A DNA stretch of 63,275 nt from an uncultured Anaeromyxobacter sp. (GCA_903855945.1 CAIOAK010000046.1:1-63275); one strand, 5' to 3'. Positions 1-7,905 are shown, counted from the first letter of the stretch. Made by a program: numbers and translations. The notes: generated by a model from the sequence alone, not told the origin.

Positions 1-158
1 CGCATGCGCTCGTCGGGAACGATGGCGGCGTCCTCCTCGCCCTTGCGCTCGATGTCGTAGGTGTCGAAGCGGTGGCGCACCCGGTCGAGCACGTCGCCGA
101 GCTTGGCGCGGAGGTCCATGGTGGAGATGTGGTGGGAGGCATCGGCTGGCGTGCTCAT
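1..158 (-). CDS. Phd/YefM-type antitoxin, 3' part outside the window
   Basis: Only the first 52 codons are inside the window and the gene runs off the left edge. After a short leader the protein reads STMDLRAKLGDVLDRVR, which matches the N-terminal Phd/YefM pattern in which a Ser/Thr-rich lead is followed by a helix that binds the operator. This family consists of antitoxins that neutralise an RNase or Doc-type toxin and repress their own operon. The partner toxin would be expected immediately downstream, beyond position 1, and cannot be seen. An internal Met at codon 14 is an alternative start. An AbiEi remnant lies upstream on the same strand, so this corner looks like toxin-antitoxin territory. 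The family call is from motif shape only. Confidence 0.62.
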   Translation of the reverse strand, partial: MSTPADASHHISTMDLRAKLGDVLDRVRHRFDTYDIERKGEEDAAIVPDERM

Positions 159-236
159 GGTGCCATCTATAGCAACTATCATAGAGTCGCGCACATCCTC
201 CGAAGGGCTACCGGCCGCCTGGCGGCCGCTCCAACC

Positions 237-520
237 TCACGCCAGGGCCTCCAGGTAGGGCCGGAGGACCGCCGAGACCCGGTCGGCGCGGCCAGCGCGA
301 CTTCCAGGCCGACGTGCCGGCGGTACCTGAAACAGTCGGCCACGGTCTTGGACGCCCTCGATGGTCCTCGTCTCGACGCCCTGCACGAGCGCGGGGCCAC
401 TCGCGTACACGACCTCCAGCTTCGGAGCGGGATGCCCGCCGCATCGACGTCGCGCGTCCGCAGGGGGCCGGAGCCGGCCAGTCGGAGCAGTTCGGAGGTC
501 TTGGTTGCGATCGAGGACAT
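237..520 (-). pseudogene. Remnant of an AbiEi-type antitoxin (type IV toxin-antitoxin)
   Basis: Three pieces of an AbiEi-like protein survive in order. The N-terminal winged-helix start MSSIATKTSELLRLAGSG continues to 'RTRDVDAAGIP' and then breaks off. A middle piece LEVVYASGPALVQGVE is readable only in another frame. A C-terminal piece KTVADCFRYRRHVGLEVALA returns in the first frame. In intact AbiEi proteins (about 200 aa) these segments are separated by most of the winged helix and by a short VRVYSPA-like stretch; both are missing here. The gene therefore carries at least one large deletion and one frameshift. No AbiEii nucleotidyltransferase toxin follows downstream, where it belongs. The assignment rests on recalled family motifs. 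Confidence 0.6.
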
Positions 521-1107
521 GTTACAAAACGCTGGTCTACAATAGCTTTGCTGCTTGACCGAGATGCGTGGACGGCTGGGGCGAAGAACCGCCTCCAGAT
601 CACCGGAGGGGGCACGGGTGCCCGGTGATTCCGGTGATCCGGGGGCCCCACTTCCCCGGTGGTGACACACAGTGCCCACGGCAGGGTCAGCCCCGCGTAG
701 CCACGCCACCTGGTCGGATGCGCGCCGGAGGATCGCCTCCACCTCGATGCGGCTTCCGGCGCTGCGCACAGCCCGCTCGGCGAGGAGAGCGCCCGCCTGG
801 ATGAAGAGTTCGGCGCTGACAAAGGGGAGGGCAAGCGGATGTGCCCGCAGTCCGCCAGCAGTCCACGCGTCGCGTCCGGGTGCCTCACCGTGCATCGCGT
901 GCGATCCGGGAAGATCCCCCGCTCCAACGAAATCAGCACCTTGGTCAGGTCCCCCAGTCGGGCCAGAACCGGCTTGATGTCGGCGTATGACAGCCGGGTC
1001 GTGCGATCAGCAAAGGGCTTTCGCTCTCTCGAACTCAATCCGGACCTTCACGCCCGAGAACAGCCCATTTTCGCGACGAAGCTTGGCGCAGCCCCCCGTC
1101 CCGTAGA
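521..1107. other. Gene-free stretch with possible decayed coding sequence
   Basis: No intact gene could be recognised. On the minus strand one frame reads plausible protein near its upstream end (SYADIKPVLARLGDLTKVL), and a neighbouring frame then reads another protein-like piece (VSAELFIQAGALLAERA). The codons become implausible outside those pieces. This is the pattern of a frameshifted remnant, but neither piece was assigned to a family. No RNA gene or repeat was seen. Confidence 0.4.
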
Positions 1108-3480
1108 CTACCTCGCATTCCGGACGAGGCGAACGTAGTCGAGAGACCGCGACTCGCCCCCGGGGGCCCCGACGACCTTGGCGTCGAAACGCACCGCCCC
1201 TGCGCCGTGGAGGTCCCTGCCATCGCTTCCGACGGCCCGCCCGAAGGCCACGTACCAGGCGGCGAAGTACGGGTCGCGGGCCTGGGGCTTCGCGGAGGTG
1301 CTCGTCCAGTACCAGGGGTAGTCGGCCTTTCCGGCCTCGTTGGTGATGGGCGTGGAGTGGAACATCGGGTCGATGGCCGGCCCGATCCGGGCGGGGTCGG
1401 TCGCACCGGGGGAGCGCGTGTAGTCCACGATGCTCTGGAGCTCCTTCGTGCTCGGGAGGCGCCAGTCGGCGTGGCCGAGGTGGTTCGCCGCGTTCTCGAA
1501 CTGGGCGTAGGCCAGCGCGTTCTCCCAGTCCAAGCCCACGCCGCTGTCGGCCTTCTCCCACATGAGCCCCGTGGCCCGGTCGGTGATGGTGCCGTCGCCG
1601 TTGTCCTGGAGGGCGTTCACGCCGTAGCGGTCCCCGCGGACGCAGCGGACGTAGTGCGTCGGCCCCACGTCGATGGAATAGGCCTTGATGTGGCCGGTGT
1701 CGAAGTTCACGCCGAACGCCATCGCCGCGCCGACGGCCGGGTCGTTGGTGCTCTCGAGCAGCCCGGAGTACCGGGTGCTGCTCCAGGAGATCCCGTGCGT
1801 GCTCGACCCCGGATCGTGGGCGAAGTAGGACGTGTCCAGGTAGGGCCAGCCCTGGCTGGAATCCCAGATCGAATAGAGCTCCTTGATGGTGGGCAGCCGC
1901 CAGTCGGAGTAGCCGCCATGGTTGGCGGCGTTCAGGGCGGCCGGAACGGCCATGGCCGCCGTCCAGCCCTTGTTGGAAGTGTAGCCCTGCTGCCAGGTCA
2001 GCCCCGTGACCGCGTCGTGGACGGTGAGTCCGTCGGCGCTCCGGGTGTAGCTGGGCTGGGTGCCGGCGAACTGCGCGTCCTGGCCGAAGAAGGCTCCACC
2101 GGCCGCCGGGCAGGTGATCGGGGCCGAGGCGTCGTAGCAGACCGACTGCTTCGTATCGACGAGCGGGTACGAGGTGCCGCCGCGGACGAGCCGGACGAAG
2201 TTGTCGATGCGGATGGCGTCGCCCTGGGGCCCGCGGCCGTGCGGGAAGTCGGCGGGGTTGCCCACCTTCGGGTCGCTGCGCTGCGCGCCGGCCCCGTGGA
2301 CGTCGAGCCAGGCGCTGAGCGTCGGGTCCCAGGGGGCCGTCATGTAGCCCATGGCGCGCCCGAAGGCGATGTAGACGGCGGTGTCGTCGACGCCGGTGGA
2401 GGAAATGTGCGTGGTGCTCGTCCAGTAGAAGGGATAGTCGGGCTTCCCGGCCTCGTTGGTGATTCCGGTGCTGGCAAAAAGTGGGCTGATGGCCGCGGAC
2501 GCGGTGGTGTCCGGCGAGCGGGTGTAGTCCACGATGCTCTGGAGCTCCTTGGCGTTCGGGAGCCGCCAGTCGGCGTGGCCCAGGTGGTTTGCCGCGTTCC
2601 TGGTCTGGACCCAGGCGAGCGCCTCCTGCCAGTTCATCCCCGTGGCACTGTCCCCCTTCGTCCACATGAGGCCGCTGGCCCGGTCGGAGATGGTGCCGTC
2701 TCCGTTGTCCGCGAGGTCGTTCTCGCCGTAGGCTGCGCCCCGGACGCACCGCACGAAGAAGGTCTTCTCCGCCCCACCCGCCATGGTCAGGCCGTAGCCC
2801 TTGATCCGCCCGTCTGCGAAGTTCACGCCGAACAGGGTTGAATCTCCCAACATGGTCGTGCTCACGTACAGCGTAGTGGAGGCGAACTGGGCATCGATGA
2901 TCCGCTCGCCGGCTGCGGTATCGCCGTAGCCGAAGTCGAAATAGGCGCGGTCGATGAAGGGGATCAACGTGGCAGGGTCACTGCCCGGGCCGACGTCGGT
3001 GCCCGAGAAGTTCATGAGCGAGTAGAGCTCCTTGATGGTGGGCAGGCGCCAGTCGGCGTAGCCGCCGTACCTGGCGGCGTTCAGGACCGCGGGCCGGGCC
3101 CTGGCCTGGGCAAGGGTCATCTTGTCGAGCGAATCGATCTTGCCGTCGCCGTTCGTGTCCGGGCTCTTCTGCCACGTGAGGCCGGTGACGTCGTCGAGGA
3201 CGGTGAGGCCGTCGGCGCTCCTCGCGAAGCTGGGTCGGTTCCCGGAAAACTGGGCGTCCTGGCCGTAGAAGGGCTGCCCGGCGACCGGCGGCGCGATCTC
3301 GCCGAGCGCGTCGAAGGTCTTCACCTGGCCGGTGTCGACGACCAGGAAGGGCTGGGGCGAGGAGGAGGGCGTGGACGCGTCGGAGCTGGAACTCGTGCTG
3401 CCGCAGCCGGCCAGGGCGACTACGGCCAGGGTGGCGAGAAGCGGGCGAAGTGCGGTGCGGCGGTCGGACGGCGGGGGCAT
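1108..3480 (-). CDS. DUF1566 (Lcl C-terminal-like) lipoprotein with duplicated halves
   Basis: A 790-aa exported lipoprotein. The N-terminus has basic residues, a hydrophobic stretch and a LAGC lipobox around residue 26, followed by a Ser-rich linker typical of surface lipoproteins. The rest carries four DUF1566-type modules, each marked by 'GLTWQ' or 'GLMW' and then 'DWRLPTIKEL' or 'DWRLPNAKEL'. They alternate as A-B-A-B: A modules have GGY-[AS]-DWRLPTIKELYS and B modules have NHLGHADWRLP-xx-KELQSIVDYTRSP. The family is a C-type-lectin-like fold of unknown ligand, common on cell surfaces. The start is fixed by GAGGAG seven bases upstream of ATG. It faces the ECF sigma operon across about 220 bp. 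Confidence 0.85.
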   Translation of the reverse strand: MPPPSDRRTALRPLLATLAVVALAGCGSTSSSSDASTPSSSPQPFLVVDTGQVKTFDALGEIAPPVAGQPFYGQDAQFSGNRPSFARSADGLTVLDDVTGLTWQKSPDTNGDGKIDSLDKMTLAQARARPAVLNAARYGGYADWRLPTIKELYSLMNFSGTDVGPGSDPATLIPFIDRAYFDFGYGDTAAGERIIDAQFASTTLYVSTTMLGDSTLFGVNFADGRIKGYGLTMAGGAEKTFFVRCVRGAAYGENDLADNGDGTISDRASGLMWTKGDSATGMNWQEALAWVQTRNAANHLGHADWRLPNAKELQSIVDYTRSPDTTASAAISPLFASTGITNEAGKPDYPFYWTSTTHISSTGVDDTAVYIAFGRAMGYMTAPWDPTLSAWLDVHGAGAQRSDPKVGNPADFPHGRGPQGDAIRIDNFVRLVRGGTSYPLVDTKQSVCYDASAPITCPAAGGAFFGQDAQFAGTQPSYTRSADGLTVHDAVTGLTWQQGYTSNKGWTAAMAVPAALNAANHGGYSDWRLPTIKELYSIWDSSQGWPYLDTSYFAHDPGSSTHGISWSSTRYSGLLESTNDPAVGAAMAFGVNFDTGHIKAYSIDVGPTHYVRCVRGDRYGVNALQDNGDGTITDRATGLMWEKADSGVGLDWENALAYAQFENAANHLGHADWRLPSTKELQSIVDYTRSPGATDPARIGPAIDPMFHSTPITNEAGKADYPWYWTSTSAKPQARDPYFAAWYVAFGRAVGSDGRDLHGAGAVRFDAKVVGAPGGESRSLDYVRLVRNAR
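1420..3090 (-). repeat. About 1.1-kb tandem duplication inside the DUF1566 gene
   Basis: DNA around 1420-1495 and 2522-2597 is nearly identical (TCCACGATGCTCTGGAGCTC followed by a similar 50 bases). The segments at about 1877-1940 and 3027-3090 also match closely. The two offsets, about 1.10 and 1.15 kb, are consistent with a single in-frame duplication of a two-module unit with later small indels. Confidence 0.75.
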
Positions 3481-3492
3481 CAGGACTCTCCT

Positions 3493-3571
3493 CGAACGGT
3501 TCGTGAGCCCGGTAGGTCCCGGAGCGCGCCAAACCGTTAGCCGCGTTCGCCGCCGGCGGTCGTCTAACGGT
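3493..3571. promoter_or_regulatory. Inverted repeats between the DUF1566 gene and the ECF sigma operon
   Basis: The divergent intergenic region holds a compact palindrome CGAACGGTTCG (3493-3503) and a perfect 8-bp inverted repeat ACCGTTAG (3533-3540) / CTAACGGT (3564-3571). They share an AACGGTT-like core. This could be an operator or an ECF promoter element used in both directions. The role is inferred from position only. Confidence 0.4.
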
Positions 3572-3700
3572 CGAAGGCCTTCACGTACCTACCTGCCACC
3601 GATGACGCCTTCGTCTGCGACCGCCTGCCGTGGCCCCCTGCTCGTCCCATTTGGGGCCTGGGCTAACACTCGGCGCTCGCCCGGGCTCTCCTCTGACCAG

Positions 3701-4255
3701 GTGAACGCGGAGCCCTCCGACGGCGACCTCGTGGTCCGGGCACGGCGCGGCGACGAGCCGGCCATGGAGGCGCTCGCCCACCGCTACCTGCGCGCCAGCT
3801 ACGCCGTGGCCCTGTCCGTGCTGCGCCATCCGGCCGACGCGGAGGACGTCTCGCAGGAGGCCCTGCTCACGGCGCTTCGCTGCCTCGACCAGTGCCGCGA
3901 CCCTGCCCGCTTCGCGGCGTGGCTCTTCCAGAGCGTCCGCCACAGGGCGCTCAAGCAGATCACCCACCGCCGGATCCGCGCCCGCCACGCCGACGAGGTG
4001 GAGCGGGGGGCCGTGGTGGAGGCCGACGGCGAGCGGGTGGTCCTGCGCCACCGCCTCCTAACGGCCCTGGAACTGCTCACGCCGACCCAGCGTGAGGTGG
4101 TGCTGCTCCACGACCTGGAGGGCTGGACCCACCCCGAGATCGCAACTGCGCTCGAGGTCTCCGAGGTGATGTCGCGCCAGCACCTCTTCGTCGCCCGCCG
4201 CGCCATGCGCGAGCACCTCGCCCACCCGTCCACGGAGGACAGCGAAAATGGATGA
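3701..4255 (+). CDS. ECF-family RNA polymerase sigma factor
   Basis: A 184-aa sigma70-family protein of the extracytoplasmic function group. Region 2 begins at 'DGDLVVRARRGDEPAMEAL' and includes HPADAEDVSQEALL, the core-binding and -10 recognition helices. Region 4 is 'LTPTQREVVLLHDLEGWTHP' with a helix-turn-helix that recognises the -35 element. The GTG at 3701 starts right at the region 2 boundary and is preferred, although an in-frame ATG at 3602 would add 33 residues. The stop overlaps the next gene by 8 bp, so it is translationally coupled to a membrane anti-sigma-like protein and a periplasmic sensor-like protein. That layout implies envelope-stress or metal-responsive control, probably including autoregulation. 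Confidence 0.85.
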   Translation: MNAEPSDGDLVVRARRGDEPAMEALAHRYLRASYAVALSVLRHPADAEDVSQEALLTALRCLDQCRDPARFAAWLFQSVRHRALKQITHRRIRARHADEVERGAVVEADGERVVLRHRLLTALELLTPTQREVVLLHDLEGWTHPEIATALEVSEVMSRQHLFVARRAMREHLAHPSTEDSENG

Positions 4256-4586
4256 CCAGCGCCTCGACCTCTCCTCGCTCGACCGCCACGCCGATCCGGC
4301 GCGCTACCGTCAACGGGTGAGCGCCCTGGCCGCCGCTGCGCTGGCGCCCGCGCCACATCCCCTCCTCACGCAGTTCGTGACCTGGGGGCGCGTCGCCGCG
4401 GCGGTGGGTGCGGTGCTGGCGGTGGTGACCTGGGCGGTGCCGCGAACGACGACTCCCGGTTCACCGCCGGTAGCCTCCTCCCGACAGGTGGACCCGGTGT
4501 TCCAGGTGGCCGCCTGGGCCCGGGCGGGCGCCATCCCCGGCGACGCCAATCTGCTCGCCTTCGCAGGAGTGTCCGATGCCCGCTGA
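4248..4586 (+). CDS. Small single-pass membrane protein, probable anti-sigma factor
   Basis: A 112-aa protein with a cytoplasmic N-terminus of about 50 residues, one membrane segment (VAAAVGAVLAVVTWAV) and a short periplasmic tail. It overlaps the upstream ECF sigma gene by 8 bp and the downstream sensor gene by 11 bp. Position, size and topology match anti-sigma factors of the CnrY or small zinc-less type, which hold the sigma factor at the membrane. No ZAS zinc motif (H-x3-C-x2-C) is present. Function is inferred from operon context; sequence alone would only support 'membrane protein'. Confidence 0.6.
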   Translation: MDDQRLDLSSLDRHADPARYRQRVSALAAAALAPAPHPLLTQFVTWGRVAAAVGAVLAVVTWAVPRTTTPGSPPVASSRQVDPVFQVAAWARAGAIPGDANLLAFAGVSDAR

Positions 4587-4989
4587 AACCTCCACCCGGA
4601 CCCTCCGTCTCTGGACCGGCCTCGTCGTGGTCGCCATCTTCCTCGTTGGCGCAGCCACCGGCGCCGGCGCGACCCACTGGTTCCGCCCAGGCGGGCCGTT
4701 CGGGCCTCCGGGCCACGGCGCTTCCGCCTTCCCGCCTCCGGGAGCCCCCCTCCCACCCGAACTGGCGAGTCTCGACCTCTCGCCCGAGCAGGAGAGGACC
4801 GCCCGGGCCCTGATGGAGAAGCACCGCCCCGAGATGGAGGGAGTCCTCCGGGAGACCTTCCCCAGGTTCGTGGCCATCGTCCGGCAGTTCGAGGCGGAGC
4901 TGCGCCCCTGCCTCACCGAGGCGCAGGCGAGGAAGCTGGACGCCCGCGGTCCGCCGCCGGGACCGCCGCCAGGACCGCCGCCTCGATGA
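4576..4989 (+). CDS. Periplasmic metal/stress sensor of the CnrX/Spy-like type
   Basis: A 137-aa membrane-anchored protein. Residues about 12-32 form a hydrophobic anchor (LVVVAIFLVGAATGAGA). A Pro/Gly-rich stretch is followed by a charged helical domain with LSPEQERTARALMEKHRPEM and later LTEAQARKLD, the hairpin layout of the heavy-metal sensor / LTxxQ (Spy, ZraP, CnrX) group. The tail is a GPPPGPPPGPPPR proline repeat. In the CnrYXH system CnrX senses metal in the periplasm and releases the sigma factor through CnrY. The same sigma, anti-sigma, sensor set is present here, so the same logic is inferred. The inducing ligand cannot be read from the sequence. Confidence 0.68.
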   Translation: MPAETSTRTLRLWTGLVVVAIFLVGAATGAGATHWFRPGGPFGPPGHGASAFPPPGAPLPPELASLDLSPEQERTARALMEKHRPEMEGVLRETFPRFVAIVRQFEAELRPCLTEAQARKLDARGPPPGPPPGPPPR

Positions 4990-5001
4990 ACGGGGGTCCG
5001 G

Positions 5002-5409
5002 CTACCGCCGGAAGCCGCCGCCGCCGCCCCCGAGGCCCGGGGGCATGCCGCCACCACCGAGCACGCCCGGGTCCTGCCCGGGGACGATGATCGACGAGGC
5101 CTGCTGGCGTCGCAGTTCCTGGAGTTGCTGGATGGTGCGCTCGACGCCCGCCTTGGCGGCGGCGCCGTAGGCCGCCACGGCCGCAGACAGGTTCGGCGCG
5201 TCGATCTCGAAGGAGACCGGAAGCGGCCCCATCTGCGTCACGATCTGGGCCTCGCCGATGAAGACGGTCATCCGCCCCAGGTCGGTGGCGCCTTCGGAGG
5301 TGATCGGGATGAGCGCACGGATCGTCCCGATCTTGCGGTCGGTGTACATCTCCTCGCGGTAGAGCGAGGCAGGGTCCATCTGGATGTCCATCTCGGGCAT
5401 GTCGGCCAT
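5002..5409 (-). CDS. Conserved-looking hypothetical protein with Gly-rich tail
   Basis: A 135-aa soluble protein without signal peptide or membrane segment. It opens MADMPEMDIQMDPASLYREE and has an extended, strand-rich middle (GTIRALIPITSEG, TVFIGEAQIVTQMGPLPVSF), one helix (GVERTIQQLQELRRQQASS) and a short tail of glycines (GGGGMPPGLGGGGGGFRR). It resembles a myxobacterial family annotated only as 'cytoplasmic protein', recalled from memory, with no known reaction. The start was chosen at the ATG before the ADMPEM segment, because upstream in-frame sequence belongs to the opposite-strand shadow. It lies just downstream of the hydrolase gene on the same strand and could be co-transcribed with it. 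Confidence 0.6.
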   Translation of the reverse strand: MADMPEMDIQMDPASLYREEMYTDRKIGTIRALIPITSEGATDLGRMTVFIGEAQIVTQMGPLPVSFEIDAPNLSAAVAAYGAAAKAGVERTIQQLQELRRQQASSIIVPGQDPGVLGGGGMPPGLGGGGGGFRR

Positions 5410-5426
5410 GGTGGGCTCCGGAGATA

Positions 5427-6224
5427 TCACGGGGGAAGGGTGCGGAGGAATCGGGCTGCGAGTCGCGTCGCCTCGTCGGCGGCGCGGGGGCTGGAATGGG
5501 GGGAGTGGGAGGCGTCGATCCAGGCGATGCGCCCGTCGCGCAGGACGGTCCGGGCCGCCTCGATCTCCCCCGGCTCGGTTCGCGGGTCGCGCGTTCCGTG
5601 CAGGAACAGGACCGGGCAGGCGATCTCGCCGAGACGGCCGTCGTAGACGTCGCCCCCCTCCGCCTGGCCTCGCTCGATGATCCGGAGCCAGGCGCGCGCC
5701 CCCTCGCCGACGATCTCCCGCCAGCGCGGGTCGCCGTGGTCGCGCCGGAGCGCATCGACCACCTGGGGACCGAAGGTTTCCGGGTTCCGGTCCGCGGTCC
5801 GGAAGAAGTCGATGGAGGCGACCTTGGCCCGGAAGAAGTGGACCGCCTCGAGCACCACCCCGCGGACCCGCTGCGGGGCCAGCACGGCCATCCAGGCCGC
5901 GATCACGGCGCCGTCGCTGTGGCCCCAGAGTGCCGCCCGCTCGATCCCGAGCGCGTCCATCACGGCGAGGGTCTCCTGCGCGTACTCCTGGTGATAACCG
6001 TCGCGGAGGGTGCCGAGCGCCGGCGACCGCCCGTACCCCACCCGGTCGGGGGCGACGATCCGGAACTCGTCGCCGAGGGCGGCGAGTTGCCGATCGAACG
6101 GGTAGGCCTCCCAGCCCCATCCGCTGTGGAGGACCACGAGGGGGTCGCCCTGACCCGACTCCCGGACGTGGATCGGGGACGGTTTCCCGGGTAGCAGGGG
6201 CGATTCGACCTCGACGAAGGGCAT
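5427..6224 (-). CDS. Alpha/beta-fold hydrolase
   Basis: A 265-aa cytoplasmic alpha/beta hydrolase. An oxyanion-hole region (VVLHSGWGWEAYPFDRQLAA) precedes the 'DRVGYGRSP' segment. The nucleophile elbow is GHSDG, with Ser as nucleophile (G-x-S-x-G). The acid is in FLHGTRDPRTEPGE and the catalytic His in DASHSPHSS, giving a complete Ser-Asp-His triad. The substrate is not predictable; the family includes esterases, haloalkane dehalogenases and C-C hydrolases. The ATG at 6224 has a GGAG 14 bases upstream; an in-frame ATG at 6257 would add 11 residues. It is divergent from the glycosyltransferase gene across about 90 bp. Confidence 0.82.
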   Translation of the reverse strand: MPFVEVESPLLPGKPSPIHVRESGQGDPLVVLHSGWGWEAYPFDRQLAALGDEFRIVAPDRVGYGRSPALGTLRDGYHQEYAQETLAVMDALGIERAALWGHSDGAVIAAWMAVLAPQRVRGVVLEAVHFFRAKVASIDFFRTADRNPETFGPQVVDALRRDHGDPRWREIVGEGARAWLRIIERGQAEGGDVYDGRLGEIACPVLFLHGTRDPRTEPGEIEAARTVLRDGRIAWIDASHSPHSSPRAADEATRLAARFLRTLPP

Positions 6225-6317
6225 CCGGCCACGGTCTCCGTTTTCCCGGGCGGCCATCGGGCCGCACCCGACCCATGTAACCCGGAAGCGGCCCGCTGAC
6301 ACGGTTAGACTTGGGGT

Positions 6318-7388
6318 GTGCGCATCCTCTACGGCGTGGTCGGCGAGGGAATGGGGCATGCCATCCGGTCCCGGGTGGTGCTCGACGAGCTCTCGCGACG
6401 CCACCAGGTGGAGGTGGTGGTATCGGGTCGCGCCCACGACTACCTGAAGGCGATCGAGTCGGACCGGCTGGGGGTGAATCACATCTGGGGGCTCACGCTG
6501 GTCTACGAGGACAACCGGGTCCGCAACTTCCGGACGGTCCTGGCCAACCTGAAGGGGGCGCTCGTGTCCGGCGGCTGGCCGGAGAACATCCGGGCCTTCT
6601 TCGACCTGGCGGAACGCTTCCGACCCGACGTGGTGGTGAGCGACTTCGAGTCCTGGAGCTACCTGTTCGCCCGGATGAACGGGATCCCGGTGATCTCCAT
6701 CGACAACCAGCAGATCGTCGCTCGCTGCGACCTGCCACCGGAGGTCACCGCCGGTCACGAGGCGGAGGCCCAGCTCACGCGCGGGATCGTGAAGGCCAAG
6801 CTGCCCGGCTGCCTCCACTACCTGGTGACCACCTTCTTCTATCCACCCGTAGTGAAACAGAGGACGACGCTCGTGCCCCCCATCCTGCGCCCGGAGGTGC
6901 TCTCGGCACGGCCGGACACCGGCGAGCACCTGCTCGTGTACCAGACCTCCACGAGCGACGCGGCCCTGCTGGAACGGCTGCGGGCCACCGGCGTGGAGTG
7001 CCGGATCTACGGCGTGCGGCGCGGGATCCAGGAGGAGGAGCGGGACGGGTCGCTGCGCTTCCGACCCTTCTCCGACGTCGGGTTCATCGACGATCTCCGC
7101 ACGGCCCGGGGCGTGGTGGCGAACGGCGGGTTCACGCTGCTCGGGGAGGCGGTCTACCTTCATCGCCCCGTCCTCTCCGTCCCGGTGGCCATGCAGTTCG
7201 AGCAGGTGCTGAACGCGCGATATCTCATGAAGGAGGGCTACGGGATGGCCGCCGAGGCCGTGACCCAGGAAGCCCTGGGGGCCTTCCTGGACCGGATCCC
7301 GGAATTCGGGCGGAACCTGGAGGGCTACCGGCAGGACGGCAACCGGGTGCTCTTCTCGAAGCTCGATGAGCTCTTCGAGGCCCTCTGA
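6318..7388 (+). CDS. MJ1255-type glycosyltransferase
   Basis: A 356-aa GT-B-like glycosyltransferase of the MJ1255/VV2487 group. The N-terminus MRILYGVVGEGMGHAIRS holds the Gly-rich loop and the G-H-A motif used to bind sugar and nucleotide. The C-terminal domain has the donor-binding stretch NGGFTLLGEAVYLHRPVLSV, including a conserved Gly and Glu, as in MurG- and UGT-like proteins. No membrane segment is present, so it acts in the cytoplasm, probably on a membrane or soluble acceptor. The GTG start at 6318 begins exactly at the first beta strand. It is a single gene followed by a strong hairpin. The acceptor is unknown. Confidence 0.8.
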   Translation: MRILYGVVGEGMGHAIRSRVVLDELSRRHQVEVVVSGRAHDYLKAIESDRLGVNHIWGLTLVYEDNRVRNFRTVLANLKGALVSGGWPENIRAFFDLAERFRPDVVVSDFESWSYLFARMNGIPVISIDNQQIVARCDLPPEVTAGHEAEAQLTRGIVKAKLPGCLHYLVTTFFYPPVVKQRTTLVPPILRPEVLSARPDTGEHLLVYQTSTSDAALLERLRATGVECRIYGVRRGIQEEERDGSLRFRPFSDVGFIDDLRTARGVVANGGFTLLGEAVYLHRPVLSVPVAMQFEQVLNARYLMKEGYGMAAEAVTQEALGAFLDRIPEFGRNLEGYRQDGNRVLFSKLDELFEAL

Positions 7389-7394
7389 AAAAGC

Positions 7395-7428
7395 GCGACC
7401 CCGGACGTTCCGAGAACGCCGGGGTCGC
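7395..7428 (+). terminator. Strong hairpin after the glycosyltransferase gene
   Basis: A 10-bp GC stem (GCGACCCCGG / CCGGGGTCGC) is extended by a second 5-bp stem (CGTTC / GAACG) with a 3-base loop and one bulged A. No T-run follows on the plus strand. On the minus strand the stem is followed by GCTTTTTC, so it would work best for minus-strand transcription. Confidence 0.55.
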
Positions 7429-7536
7429 AGCACGGCCGGAGGGGGGGTGGCCGCGCGGTCTTCTTAGAATGCAGGAGGCCTGCCAAAAATAAGATGCTGT
7501 AACATGATGAATTTACTGGTTATGCCTTTTCGAGCC

Positions 7537-7560
7537 CCCTGGGTCAAGAAAGCCCCAGGG
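7537..7560. other. Short hairpin in the 7389-7692 gap
   Basis: CCCTGGG (7537-7543) pairs with CCCAGGG (7554-7560). The rest of the roughly 300-base gap holds an AT-richer patch near 7470-7530 and no recognised gene or RNA. Confidence 0.3.
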
Positions 7561-7692
7561 TTTCGTAGCCCGACTCAGGGCAGGGGCTGATAGCGGGAGA
7601 TACCCAGATTGGTCGCCGAGCGACCTTGCCACACGCGCCAGCCCTGCTACGGTCTGCGCCGGACCGTCGTGGGACGGTGGCGGGAGGCGTCG

Positions 7693-7905
7693 ATGGGCGT
7701 AGGAGCAATGGCGATGGACAGTGGCGAGGCCGTTTTCGTCCTGGTCGATGCAGTGATCCGGCAGTACGGGATCCACCCCAGCGAGCAGGTTCGGTCGTTG
7801 CTCGCGGCGGCCGCGGAACAGAGGATGAAGGAGCGCGGCGAGGAATTCGCCGTCGCGGTGCCGCGCGCCATGGCGGCGCTCGTCCCCGCGGCGCGCCGAC
7901 GCTGA
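7693..7905 (+). CDS. Small hypothetical protein
   Basis: A 70-aa protein (start MGVGAMAMDSGEAV). It is helical and charged towards the end (EQVRSLLAAAAEQRMKERGE), with no Cys motif, signal peptide or membrane segment. ATG 7693 has GGGAGG five bases upstream; an in-frame ATG at 7714 with its own GGAG eight bases upstream would give 63 residues. Good ribosome sites and normal codon use favour a real gene. The family is not recognised. It stands alone between a hairpin-rich gap and a convergent chalcone-isomerase-like gene. Confidence 0.5.
   Translation: MGVGAMAMDSGEAVFVLVDAVIRQYGIHPSEQVRSLLAAAAEQRMKERGEEFAVAVPRAMAALVPAARRR

Noticed and set aside
4880-4989. Short-tandem-repeat region (CCGCCGGGA units) as a mobile or CRISPR-like repeat
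   Set aside because: It encodes the GPPPGPPPGPPPR tail of the sensor protein; no spacers. No CRISPR array, insertion sequence or integrase was seen in the window.
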